A stretch of 32,674 nt of DNA from an uncultured Actinomycetes bacterium. Lineage in GTDB: Bacteria > Actinomycetota > Actinomycetes > Nanopelagicales > Nanopelagicaceae. The stretch lies in assembly GCA_903854185.1 (NCBI GenBank), contig CAINVP010000023.1:1-32674 (forward strand), read 5' to 3'. The notes under the pieces were generated by a model that was given only the letters and a program-made list of their open reading frames with translations, had not been told where the DNA came from and did no database searches. Positions 7,108 to 14,065 of the stretch are shown here, piece by piece (position 1 is the first letter of the stretch; each line of letters opens with the position of its first letter). Position numbers and translations under genes: made by a program.

Positions 7108-8100
7108 GTGAACTTGTGGGAGGGTGTCGCGCATCTCGTTAGCCATTCCGCCCTCGGGGCAGGATGGCGCGAGCAGTTGCTCAATATCCTCATGCCTATC
7201 TTCTTCTTCTATGTTGGCCAAGAGATTCGCCTCGCCACAAAAGAGAGTAGTTCCTCGTTGCTCTCACCGGTATTTGCTGCGATTGGTGGAATGGCCATCC
7301 CGGCTGCGATCTTTCTCGCCTTAGCTGCAACCTTTAGCCTTCCGGCTCGCACCTTCGGCGTTGTGATGGCAACCGATCTTCCCCTGGTACTTGCAGCACT
7401 TGCGCTCTTTCCAAAGGCGACGAGCGCCAAAGTTCGCCATTACATTCTCGTCTTGGCTGTGGCCGATGATGTGGGCTCCATCATTGTGTTGGCACTCGGA
7501 TTCAACAAAAACTTCAGCGCTGCGTGGATTACCGCCCAGGTTGCACTCATCGCCCTGCTCTATCTGGCTCGGAAGAAGTCGATCGCCCTGCCACTTGTTC
7601 TGGTGGGCTGGTGGATCTCACTGCATTCGGGGTTTCAGCCAACTGTTATCGCAGCGCTCATGGGTGTAATCGTTACAACATCGAATAAGCGTTTCTTAGT
7701 AGTCCTAGAGCGCATCTCATATTTCATCTGCATCCCACTATTTCTCTTTGCGCTTCTTAGTAGCGGCCTAACACTCCATGGTCTCTCAATTACTTCGATG
7801 AATTCATATTCCTATGCGCTACTTGCCGCCCGCATCATCGGTAAACCTATTGGGATATTTTTCGGCGCATGGGTAGCGCAGAAATTTTGGCGCGCACAAG
7901 GTTTAGCGATGAAGGATCTCTGGCTAGTAGGGACGCTAAGTACCTTTGGACTTTCCGTATCGTTGCTCTTCTTGCATATTGCAACGAAAGATCCGGAAGT
8001 AATTGCCCACGCAACGACCGCCATTATTTATATTAATATGCTAGCGGCACTTGCCGCGACGTGCTGGCGTTACTTCTTAACGAGGGCTACTGCCGCCTGA
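7108..8100 (+). CDS. nhaA: NhaA-type Na+/H+ antiporter, short N-terminus
   Basis: An inner-membrane antiporter exchanging Na+ (or Li+) for H+. The transport site is intact: Thr89-Asp90 in MATDLPLVLAALAL and the aspartate pair Asp120-Asp121 in LAVADDVGSIIVLAL. These correspond to Thr132/Asp133 and Asp163/Asp164 of E. coli NhaA. The constant offset of 43 residues means the protein lacks the region of transmembrane helix 1, giving 330 residues instead of about 390. The GTG at 7108 has a good ribosome-binding site (AAAGGGG at 7096-7102, 5-base spacer), so the short start appears genuine. The 3' end overlaps the convergent DUF3117 gene by 31 bases. Confidence 0.9.
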   Translation: MNLWEGVAHLVSHSALGAGWREQLLNILMPIFFFYVGQEIRLATKESSSSLLSPVFAAIGGMAIPAAIFLALAATFSLPARTFGVVMATDLPLVLAALALFPKATSAKVRHYILVLAVADDVGSIIVLALGFNKNFSAAWITAQVALIALLYLARKKSIALPLVLVGWWISLHSGFQPTVIAALMGVIVTTSNKRFLVVLERISYFICIPLFLFALLSSGLTLHGLSITSMNSYSYALLAARIIGKPIGIFFGAWVAQKFWRAQGLAMKDLWLVGTLSTFGLSVSLLFLHIATKDPEVIAHATTAIIYINMLAALAATCWRYFLTRATAA

Positions 8101-8249
8101 AGAACATTGCCAAGATTTGTTGCTTCCTCGAAATTAAGTTCAACTACGAGCCGGCCGCCACCCTCTAATGGGATTCGCATAACGAGACTGCGGGCTTCCT
8201 TTGTGACTTCCATTGGACCGTCACCAGTTCTAGGTTTCATCGCTGCCAT
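8070..8249 (-). CDS. DUF3117 small conserved actinobacterial protein
   Basis: A 59-residue protein beginning MAAMKPRTGDGPMEVTKEAR and continuing with MRIPLEGGGRLVVELNFEEA. This closely matches the DUF3117 family, near-universal in Actinobacteria; the M. tuberculosis member is Rv1211, which has been reported as a calmodulin-like protein. Its biochemical role is not settled. The C-terminal coding end lies inside the 3' end of nhaA on the opposite strand (31-base overlap). There is no Shine-Dalgarno; a GATACT hexamer lies 7 bases before the ATG, consistent with a leaderless message. No signal peptide or membrane segment is visible. The match over nearly the whole length makes this firm despite the small size. 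Confidence 0.93.
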   Translation of the reverse strand: MAAMKPRTGDGPMEVTKEARSLVMRIPLEGGGRLVVELNFEEATNLGNVLQAAVALVKK

Positions 8250-8262
8250 AAGGAGAAGTATC
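8250..8262 (-). promoter_or_regulatory. Leaderless promoter -10 for the DUF3117 gene
   Basis: Minus-strand GATACT (8262 to 8257), seven bases (TCTCCTT), then ATG. A small inverted repeat (CCCG/CGGG with a six-base centre) lies immediately upstream. Confidence 0.45.
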
Positions 8263-8326
8263 CCGTATTAGCGGGTAGGTAGGGAAATCGAGGCGGAAGT
8301 TGTGTGTAAAAAGCGGCTGTTTTGGG

Positions 8327-8524
8327 CTATTCCTGCACTGCTTGTAGGGCTTGCAAGATCCGAGCCCGACCGCTAGCGATGACGGAAGATACGGCTCTCT
8401 CTGGTACTCCTAGGGCGCTAGCAATTTCTGCTGCCGAGAGTGACTTTAAATAATGCATCGTGAGTATCGCTCGCTCCTCTTCAGGCAGGCTTGCGAGCAG
8501 CTGCGAGATCGATGGCGAGGACAC
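8327..8524 (-). CDS. Stand-alone sigma-70 region 4-like helix-turn-helix protein
   Basis: A 65-residue protein that is essentially only a sigma-70 region 4: LPEEERAILTMHYLKSLSAA, then EIASALGVPERAVSSVIASG, then RARILQAL. The pattern matches the -35-binding domain of ECF sigma factors, but no region 2 is encoded upstream (the 29 bases to the next gene are non-coding). It could be a DNA-binding regulator, a partner of a separate region-2 protein, or the relic of an ECF factor. GTG start with TAGCCT 6 bases upstream. In mycobacteria an intact ECF factor, SigE, is encoded in the corresponding chromosomal neighbourhood, as I recall. Confidence 0.8.
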   Translation of the reverse strand: MSSPSISQLLASLPEEERAILTMHYLKSLSAAEIASALGVPERAVSSVIASGRARILQALQAVQE

Positions 8525-8536
8525 GGGTTTAGGCTA
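8525..8536 (-). promoter_or_regulatory. Leaderless promoter -10 for the region 4-like gene
   Basis: Minus-strand TAGCCT (8536 to 8531), six bases (AAACCC), then GTG. No Shine-Dalgarno. Confidence 0.45.
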
Positions 8537-8553
8537 CTAGCAGGGCCGTGCTT

Positions 8554-9102
8554 CTAGTGACTTTCAAGCGCGTTAAGCGCATCTGAAACCGTCGTAGTCC
8601 AGGAAATTAACTCGCTCTGACCACTCTTCATCAGATTTAACTTTGTGAGATGGTCAAGTGCTGCCTGAAGCGGTAGGTATGCCCCAATCGAATCACAGAC
8701 CACGATCGGCTTGTTATGAAATTTCAAGTAACGCCCAACCCAAATCTCGAAGAACTCTTCAAGAGTTCCGATTCCACCTGGTAAAGCGATAAATGCATCT
8801 GCTAACTCTTCTAACTTTCCTTTACGCTCTCGCATATCCTTAACAATAAACATCTCAGTCGCATCTCTATCTTCAAATTCGTGGTTCAACAGTTTTGAAG
8901 GGATTACACCGATTGTCTTTCCGCCGTGATCGCGGGCGCCTCGAGCCACAGCGCCCATCATGGAGATTGAGCCGCCACCCCAGACCAGATCCCAACCCCG
9001 TTCGCCGATTCCTTTACCGAGCTCGTAAGCTAAATCAATCAGCTCTTGTGAGATGGAGGGAGATGAGGAGCAATAAACACTTACGCGAAGTTGAGACGAC
9101 AT
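8554..9102 (-). CDS. LOG-family nucleoside 5'-monophosphate phosphoribohydrolase (TIGR00730)
   Basis: A 182-residue cytoplasmic Rossmann-fold protein with the two LOG signatures: WGGGSISMMGAVARGA (about 41-56) and LPGGIGTLEEFFE (about 107-119). The conserved arginine is in DMRERK. LOG enzymes hydrolyse cytokinin riboside monophosphates or other nucleotide N-glycosidic bonds; the bacterial substrate is often unknown. The start is well placed: TACAAT lies 8 bases before the ATG. It is divergent from dapD across 47 bases, the same neighbour relation as in mycobacteria as I recall. The older annotation 'lysine decarboxylase' for this family is incorrect. Confidence 0.93.
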   Translation of the reverse strand: MSSQLRVSVYCSSSPSISQELIDLAYELGKGIGERGWDLVWGGGSISMMGAVARGARDHGGKTIGVIPSKLLNHEFEDRDATEMFIVKDMRERKGKLEELADAFIALPGGIGTLEEFFEIWVGRYLKFHNKPIVVCDSIGAYLPLQAALDHLTKLNLMKSGQSELISWTTTVSDALNALESH

Positions 9103-9116
9103 AGGGCGAAATTGTA
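9103..9116 (-). promoter_or_regulatory. Leaderless promoter -10 for the LOG-family gene
   Basis: Minus-strand TACAAT (9116 to 9111), eight bases (TTCGCCCT), then ATG. Confidence 0.55.
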
Positions 9117-9136
9117 GGCGTTTACCGCCTTCAGGG

Positions 9137-9149
9137 TAAGTTACCGTCT
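9137..9149 (+). promoter_or_regulatory. Leaderless promoter -10 for dapD
   Basis: TAAGTT (9137-9142), seven bases (ACCGTCT), then the dapD ATG. No Shine-Dalgarno. It faces the divergent LOG promoter with 20 bases between the two hexamers. Confidence 0.5.
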
Positions 9150-10067
9150 ATGAGAAGCGCATACGGCTACGGACTCACAACTCGCGCAGCGAATGGTGAC
9201 CATTTAGAGACCTTCTATCTCACACTCGGATTAGGTGAGTTAGCTGGCACCACTGCACCACATCGTTCACCGCTTGTAGTGAATGATGAGATTCGCTCTG
9301 TTACCCGCGAAATTACCGATATTGAAATTGATCTTGATTCGCCACCTAAGAGTCCAGAAGATGCTTACCTTCGCCTCCACCTTCTCTCCCACCGTTTCAT
9401 TCAGCCTCATGGTGCAAATCTTGATGGCATCTTCGGATTGCTAACAAATGTTGCATGGACAAGTGCTGGTCCAGTCTCACTCGTTGATTACCCTGCAACA
9501 CTTGCAAAGCTCCGTGCCCACTACGGAGTCCTGACGGTTTACTCTGTCGATAAGTTCCCTCGCATGGTTGATTATGTAATCCCAGAAGGTGTTCGCATCG
9601 CAGATGCAGATCGCGTTCGTCTTGGTGCTCACCTAGCAAGTGGCACAACTGTTATGCATGAGGGCTTCGTCAATTTCAATGCCGGCACTCTCGGCAAGTC
9701 CATGGTTGAGGGACGCATTAGCGCTGGTGTCGTCGTTGGAGATGGCAGCGATATCGGTGGCGGAGCCTCCATCATGGGAACACTCTCCGGTGGCGGAAAA
9801 GAAGTTATCTCTATCGGAGAACGCTCACTACTCGGGGCAAATTCTGGACTCGGTATCAGCCTGGGGAATGACTGCATCATCGAATCCGGCGTCTACATCA
9901 CTGCAGGATCCAAGATTGCACTCCCTGATGGCAGCGTAGTTAAAGCGCGTGAATTAAGCGGAGCAAACAATTTAGTCTTCAGACGCAACTCAGTAAGTGG
10001 CGCGCTAGAAGCGATCCCAAAGACAGGACAATGGGATGGGCTTAACTCCATCCTCCACGCTAATTAA
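9150..10067 (+). CDS. dapD: Tetrahydrodipicolinate N-succinyltransferase (actinobacterial type)
   Basis: The enzyme transfers succinyl from succinyl-CoA to tetrahydrodipicolinate in the lysine/meso-diaminopimelate pathway feeding peptidoglycan. The 305 residues have a mixed N-terminal domain and a left-handed beta-helix of hexapeptide repeats (about 165-280: VRLGAHLASGTTVMHEGFVN, SAGVVVGDGSDIGGGASIMG, SLLGANSGLGISLGNDCIIE). The family glutamate/glycine segment FNAGTLGKSMVEGRIS is present. It resembles the trimeric mycobacterial DapD more than the shorter E. coli type. It ends 18 bases from a convergent secreted-protein gene. Confidence 0.95.
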   Translation: MRSAYGYGLTTRAANGDHLETFYLTLGLGELAGTTAPHRSPLVVNDEIRSVTREITDIEIDLDSPPKSPEDAYLRLHLLSHRFIQPHGANLDGIFGLLTNVAWTSAGPVSLVDYPATLAKLRAHYGVLTVYSVDKFPRMVDYVIPEGVRIADADRVRLGAHLASGTTVMHEGFVNFNAGTLGKSMVEGRISAGVVVGDGSDIGGGASIMGTLSGGGKEVISIGERSLLGANSGLGISLGNDCIIESGVYITAGSKIALPDGSVVKARELSGANNLVFRRNSVSGALEAIPKTGQWDGLNSILHAN

Positions 10068-10085
10068 TTAAATTACGCCGTAGGT

Positions 10086-10853
10086 TTAGGCATAATAAGT
10101 TTCAACTCCTCCATGCCCGCTGCACATTCCACTGTGCTTTGTGGCGAATGAATAAGTGCCATCTTTGCACTTTCCAGTTGCACCGACTGGTCTGGAAGGA
10201 GAAATTGCTGGGTCAGGGGTTGGTGTTGGGGTGACTACCGGAGTTGGTGTTGGGGTGACTACCGGAGTTGGTGTTGGGGTGACTACCGGAGTTGGAATCG
10301 CTACTGGAGTTGGTGTTGGGGTGACTACCGGAGTTGGAATCGAAGTTGGCGATGGGACTCCCAAGACGTATTTGTAGTAAGCATCTATCCAGTTCGTAGC
10401 CAAGGCGCCTTGAGCTTCACTTAAGGGAATCTTCTTGGAACAGACTGAAAGGTGAAGTTTATTTTCTAATACATCTTTTTTATGTGCGCCCCAATCACCA
10501 TCCCAAAGCTCTGGCCATAAATTCCTCTGATCCTTTGGACTACCGCCAAGTTCTAGAGGAATGAGATGATCCTCCTCTACGAGTGAAGTTTGGGTGGATG
10601 CATAGCGTGAATAAGTCGACCCGAGTTGGACCTTCTTCAATTTTGTCGTGTAAGAAGAGGATGGGCGGATTTTCTTTGTGTATCCACTTACGCATATCGT
10701 TTTAGCGAGATTGGCTTGGGAAACCAAAGGATTCAGAGCTCCCGGAGTTACAGCATTAATTGGTAGCCACTCTGAAAGGTCTGTCGAGTTTCCGACATCA
10801 GGTAGAAACATAATGAGGACTGCTCCGAAGACGCCTATAAGCTTTAATTTCAT
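10086..10853 (-). CDS. Secreted HNH-type putative nuclease with Pro/Thr-repeat linker and DUF3761-like tail
   Basis: A 255-residue exported protein. An N-terminal signal or anchor segment (KLIGVFGAVLIMFLPDV) is followed by a domain at about 50-165 containing Cys54 and the HNH-like core EEDHLIPLELGG with NLWPE (Asp95, His96, Asn111), as in many secreted actinobacterial HNH proteins. A Pro/Thr/Val linker at about 168-220 is built of PTPVVTPT-type repeats. The last 35 residues (GKCKDGTYSFATKHSGMCSG, HGG) match DUF3761, a small Cys/His cell-surface-associated domain. Extracellular DNA degradation for nutrients or competition is inferred; nuclease activity is not proven by the motif. The 5' side is AT-rich compared with its neighbours, which would fit acquisition. 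Confidence 0.78.
   Translation of the reverse strand: MKLKLIGVFGAVLIMFLPDVGNSTDLSEWLPINAVTPGALNPLVSQANLAKTICVSGYTKKIRPSSSYTTKLKKVQLGSTYSRYASTQTSLVEEDHLIPLELGGSPKDQRNLWPELWDGDWGAHKKDVLENKLHLSVCSKKIPLSEAQGALATNWIDAYYKYVLGVPSPTSIPTPVVTPTPTPVAIPTPVVTPTPTPVVTPTPTPVVTPTPTPDPAISPSRPVGATGKCKDGTYSFATKHSGMCSGHGGVETYYA
10222..10335. repeat. 24-base tandem repeat encoding the Pro/Thr linker
   Basis: Unit GGTGTTGGGGTGACTACC plus GGAGTT (24 bases, 8 codons). Three perfect copies run head to tail at 10222-10245, 10246-10269 and 10270-10293. A degenerate 18-base unit (10294-10311) and a fourth perfect copy (10312-10335) follow. Unit length is a multiple of three, so copy-number change keeps the reading frame. 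Confidence 0.93.
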
Positions 10854-10865
10854 ACTAAAACCATA
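10854..10865 (-). promoter_or_regulatory. Leaderless promoter -10 for the secreted HNH-type gene
   Basis: Minus-strand TATGGT (10865 to 10860), six bases (TTTAGT), then ATG. An AT-rich inverted repeat GCTAT-TT-ATAGC lies at 10900-10911, about 47 bases upstream of the start, and could be an operator. Confidence 0.4.
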
Positions 10866-10929
10866 TTCTGGAAGGCAGCAAAAGCCCCTTCATTTGTAGG
10901 CTATTTATAGCTATTTCAAAGACTAAAAA

Positions 10930-11841
10930 TTAACCGACCATCTCGCGATCGCGTTGAATGCCCGTCGGTTCGTGGGTGCAATTAAGGTTGCTTTCAATTT
11001 TGTGGCAGTCATCGCACAGTAGGACTAGTTCAGGGCAGGCGATGCGAGCGCAGTCATATATCCGCTTCGTCGCGCCACCACATTTCTCACACTCACCAAT
11101 CAGCTTTGTCTGATCGCTAAAGTCAATCGCCATTCGACCATCGAAGGTGTAAAGCGAACCTTCCCAGTAACTTTCATCGCCAAATTTCTTTCCGTAACGG
11201 GCGATGCCACCGTCAATCTGGTAGACCTCTGTAAAACCACGTTTCACCATAACCGCAGAGAGAATTTCGCATCGGATACCCCCGGTGCAGTAAGTAACCA
11301 CAGGGCGATCTTTCAGGTGATCAAACTTTCCACTTTCAATCTCACCGATGAAGTCACGAGAAGTTTCAACATCAGGGACAATTGCATTTTTAAACTTGCC
11401 AATCTTCGCTTCAAAGGCATTACGTCCGTCAAAGAAGACAATCTCCTCCCCGCGGGCTTCAACAAGCTTATTAACATCGTATGGCTTCAGATGCTTGCCA
11501 CCATTTACAACGCCATTTTCATCGACATCAATCTCATAAGGATTGCCAAAGGCAACAAGCTCAGAACGGACGCGAACTTTAAGGCGTGGGAAGTCATTTC
11601 CAGTTCCATCAGACCACTTGAAATCTATCTTTCTGAATCCTGGATAGACCTTTGTTGCCTTCACATATTTTTTGAGCGCTGACATATCCCCACCGAGGGT
11701 GCCATTAATACCTTGGTGGGAGATAAGAATTCTTCCCTTGATTCCGAGGGTCTCACAGAGTGTGTTCTGCCAGAGGCGGACTGCTTCAGGATCGGAGATA
11801 GGCGTAAATCCATAAAAGAGGATTACCTTCTGTAGCTCCAT
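10930..11841 (-). CDS. trhO: tRNA uridine(34) 5-hydroxylase, rhodanese family (YceA/TrhO)
   Basis: A 303-residue cytoplasmic protein. TrhO performs O2-dependent hydroxylation of U34 in tRNA as a step towards cmo5U/mo5U. The N-terminal acylphosphatase-like domain includes [17 protein letters not shown] (about 35-51). The rhodanese domain (about 128-215) ends with the active-site loop [10 protein letters not shown] (Cys185, Cys191). The C-terminal extension is Cys-rich ([21 protein letters not shown]), a probable zinc site common in this family. The start is supported by TAAGAT 6 bases upstream; that hexamer includes the stop codon of the upstream spoIID-like gene. Confidence 0.93.
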   Translation of the reverse strand: MELQKVILFYGFTPISDPEAVRLWQNTLCETLGIKGRILISHQGINGTLGGDMSALKKYVKATKVYPGFRKIDFKWSDGTGNDFPRLKVRVRSELVAFGNPYEIDVDENGVVNGGKHLKPYDVNKLVEARGEEIVFFDGRNAFEAKIGKFKNAIVPDVETSRDFIGEIESGKFDHLKDRPVVTYCTGGIRCEILSAVMVKRGFTEVYQIDGGIARYGKKFGDESYWEGSLYTFDGRMAIDFSDQTKLIGECEKCGGATKRIYDCARIACPELVLLCDDCHKIESNLNCTHEPTGIQRDREMVG

Positions 11842-11853
11842 GTGAAAATCTTA
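11842..11853 (-). promoter_or_regulatory. Leaderless promoter -10 for trhO, sharing the upstream stop codon
   Basis: Minus-strand TAAGAT (11853 to 11848), six bases (TTTCAC), then ATG. The first three bases of the hexamer are the TAA that ends the spoIID-like gene. Confidence 0.55.
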
Positions 11854-13056
11854 ATATCCGACGGAAGCGAGCTCAAACCATGAGGAGGGAATCTTCAACT
11901 TGCTCTTGAATGTGCCAACGGGGAGAGTCGCACTCACGCCCGCGCTCGAAGTTCCCACAAGAGTGAGCGCGCTATTTGTTGGAGAGCGGGTATCGATACG
12001 CAGATTCACGATATCTGTGAGCCCAAATGCGTTCGCCATATCTGACTGGTTAATTACGCGTTGCCAGTGGGAGTACGAAGGGTTGAGCACCAGGTCGAGG
12101 GAGTAAGGATCAGGAACACTTACTAGGTATGGATAAGCGGTTCCCCAAACGTCAGCGCTGTTAGCAGTGACTCCACCCGTTGATGCCGAGAAGAACGTGT
12201 TGATTGGTTGGCCGTTATAAAGAACTGCTAATCCGTGTGAGCTGTCGGCCGTTGTGGAATCAACTGCGGATTTCCACAGCGCTCCGTAGGTAGCCTCCAT
12301 CTCTTTTGACGCTCCAACATAATTTTGATCATAGATTGTGTTGTAGACATTGCAATCACAATCTTTCCGAAGCTTTCCGATACGTGACAGGGCATATGTT
12401 CGTGAAGCGATTGCTTGGGCTTGAAGTGAAGCACTCGGCCAAGACGAAGATACCTCGCTCACTCCGTAAATGTATTGGTTATGCAATTTCATGGTTGTTG
12501 TAAGTTCAATCTTTGGAGTTGATTTCGTTACTGGTGTTGCTCGCAAAGCAACAGAGCCATATTTGAGTACCAATTTATTCACCGTCAGATTCCCATCCCA
12601 GGTGAACGACCAAAGCGTTGATGCTGGCAAGATCACGGGCGCTTGCTTTGGTGCGACGATTGAAACTGAGATCACTTTCCCAACCATGGCAAACTTAAGG
12701 GTTGCAGTAAGTGGGATTTGCGTTATTGCCCCAGTTATATCTCCTTGATGAAGTTGGATTCCCATCGTTGAGCTTTTATCAGCCTTGAGCGAAAGGTAAG
12801 TCAATTGGTGCCCGATATTTACTCGAATATCCATGTCATCTTGCACCGGGGCAACTGTTGTTCCAGTGAAGTAGTAGTTCAAAATATCTGATGCGGATTT
12901 ACCTTCTAGTGCCATTCCTTTCGCGCCGATCTGGCTTAGTCCGACGCCGTGGCCATATCCAGATCCGGTAATAATAAAGTGCGCAGGAAGTGCATCGGCG
13001 AGGGCGGCAGGAGTAATCGAAAGGAGAGCGATGATGAGTAGAGCTAGCCGCTTCAT
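11851..13056 (-). CDS. SpoIID/LytB-domain secreted protein
   Basis: A 401-residue exported protein with an N-terminal signal peptide (KRLALLIIALLSITPAALA). Immediately after it comes SGYGHGVGLSQIGAKGM (about 33-48), the SpoIID-family active-site-like loop, which in Bacillus SpoIID lies near the C-terminus; N-terminal placement occurs in other actinobacterial members. The main SpoIID core follows (YIYGVSEVSSSWPSASLQAQ, AIASRTYAL, then FFSASTGGVTANSADVWG). SpoIID itself is a lytic transglycosylase acting on denuded glycan; activity here is inferred. The ATG at 13056 overlaps the glycosyltransferase stop (TGATG) and has GGGAG four bases upstream; a TTG one codon earlier is less likely. The glycosyltransferase neighbour points to envelope function. 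Confidence 0.88.
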   Translation of the reverse strand: MKRLALLIIALLSITPAALADALPAHFIITGSGYGHGVGLSQIGAKGMALEGKSASDILNYYFTGTTVAPVQDDMDIRVNIGHQLTYLSLKADKSSTMGIQLHQGDITGAITQIPLTATLKFAMVGKVISVSIVAPKQAPVILPASTLWSFTWDGNLTVNKLVLKYGSVALRATPVTKSTPKIELTTTMKLHNQYIYGVSEVSSSWPSASLQAQAIASRTYALSRIGKLRKDCDCNVYNTIYDQNYVGASKEMEATYGALWKSAVDSTTADSSHGLAVLYNGQPINTFFSASTGGVTANSADVWGTAYPYLVSVPDPYSLDLVLNPSYSHWQRVINQSDMANAFGLTDIVNLRIDTRSPTNSALTLVGTSSAGVSATLPVGTFKSKLKIPSSWFELASVGY

Positions 13057-14051
13057 CAATCTCCCGAGAGCAGATTACGTGGTGAGGTAATGAAGCCAAT
13101 TCCCCATGAGATGTGCATCGTTGCAAGTACTGCCGGAAGAATGATTTTCTCTGCCAGAGTCTTCCCAATTACAAGGGATCCAACTCCGATTGCAACAAGG
13201 TAAGTCGCGGCTGGAATAAAGAGCCATCGCGAGAGAAGAGCGCCAAGGAAGAGTGAGAGTGCGATAACGATTGTTGCGGCAGGCGGAGCTAAGTATCTGT
13301 AGTTCGCGGTGCCCTCGTGAGTCCGAATAACTTGGCGGCGCCATTTTCCATATTCAAAATACTGCTTTGCTAACGCCTTTAAGTGTGGGCGCGGGCGGTA
13401 GATAACTTCAAGTCGAGGATCGAACCAGATAGTCCCGCCCGCTTTACGCAGGCGAAAGTTCATCTCCCAATCTTGTGCTCGAACGAATCGCTCGTCGTAG
13501 CCCCCGATCTCAAGGAGCTTCGCCCGATTGAAAGTGCCTAAATAGACGGTATCTGATGGGCCGGCGGAGCCACCGACATGGAAGCGGGCGCCGCCGACTC
13601 CGAGAGGTGAGCGCATTGCTGTTGCGACCGCTCTCTCGAACGGAGTTCTTCCAACTGCAGCCATAACGCCACCAACATTTACCGCACTTGTCGCTTCCAT
13701 AATTTCTACGGCGTCGGTGATGTAACTCTTAGAAATTTCAGCATGGCCATCAATTCTGGCAATGATGGGATATCGCGATGCGTTGATGGCAATATTTAAT
13801 CCGGCCGCTGTCTTACCCGTCGGGTTAGAGAGCACTTTCACTTGACTATAACGAGTGGCTAACCCCTCAGCGATTTCCATGGTGCGATCTTTTGAAGGAC
13901 CAACAGCGAGAACAATCTCTAACGGCCCGGTGTAATCCTGCTCAAGAATCGCTTCAATCGCCGCAACGAGGTAGGGCTCTTCATTTAATATCGGTAGTAC
14001 AACCGACACACCCGTTACGCTCGAAGTCACAGAGAGAACTTTACCCTCCAT
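13056..14051 (-). CDS. Family 2 glycosyltransferase (ExoA-like), membrane-associated
   Basis: A 331-residue GT-A fold enzyme. PILNEEPYLVAAIEAIL starts the nucleotide-sugar-binding domain, ARIDGHAEI holds the metal-binding DxH/DxD-type motif, and YDERFVRAQDWEMNFRLRKA is the GT2 ED-W/R-type acceptor region. C-terminal hydrophobic segments (about 255-320) anchor it to the membrane. Substrate unknown; divergent ugd suggests UDP-glucuronate-derived sugars, which is inference. The ATG at 14051 is preferred over the TTG at 14054 because GATAGT lies 8 bases upstream. It is the head of a two-gene unit with the spoIID-like gene. Confidence 0.88.
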   Translation of the reverse strand: MEGKVLSVTSSVTGVSVVLPILNEEPYLVAAIEAILEQDYTGPLEIVLAVGPSKDRTMEIAEGLATRYSQVKVLSNPTGKTAAGLNIAINASRYPIIARIDGHAEISKSYITDAVEIMEATSAVNVGGVMAAVGRTPFERAVATAMRSPLGVGGARFHVGGSAGPSDTVYLGTFNRAKLLEIGGYDERFVRAQDWEMNFRLRKAGGTIWFDPRLEVIYRPRPHLKALAKQYFEYGKWRRQVIRTHEGTANYRYLAPPAATIVIALSLFLGALLSRWLFIPAATYLVAIGVGSLVIGKTLAEKIILPAVLATMHISWGIGFITSPRNLLSGD

Positions 14052-14065
14052 CAAGGTGGACTATC
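14052..14065 (-). promoter_or_regulatory. Leaderless promoter -10 for the glycosyltransferase gene
   Basis: Minus-strand GATAGT (14065 to 14060), eight bases, then ATG. It physically overlaps the ugd -10 on the other strand by four base pairs. Confidence 0.4.

Noticed and set aside
8250-8326. Additional small gene between the DUF3117 and sigma region 4-like genes
   Set aside because: The 77 bases hold the DUF3117 promoter and no open frame with a plausible start.
10222-10335. Possible CRISPR array
   Set aside because: Repeats are directly adjacent without spacers and lie in frame within a coding sequence.
10156-10377. A 73-codon Gly/Val-repeat open frame on the plus strand across the tandem repeat
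   Set aside because: Antisense reading of the Pro/Thr linker repeat; periodicity comes from the other strand.
10900-10911. GCTAT-TT-ATAGC as a terminator for trhO
   Set aside because: AT-rich five-pair stem without a T-run; at most an operator, mentioned only with the promoter entry.
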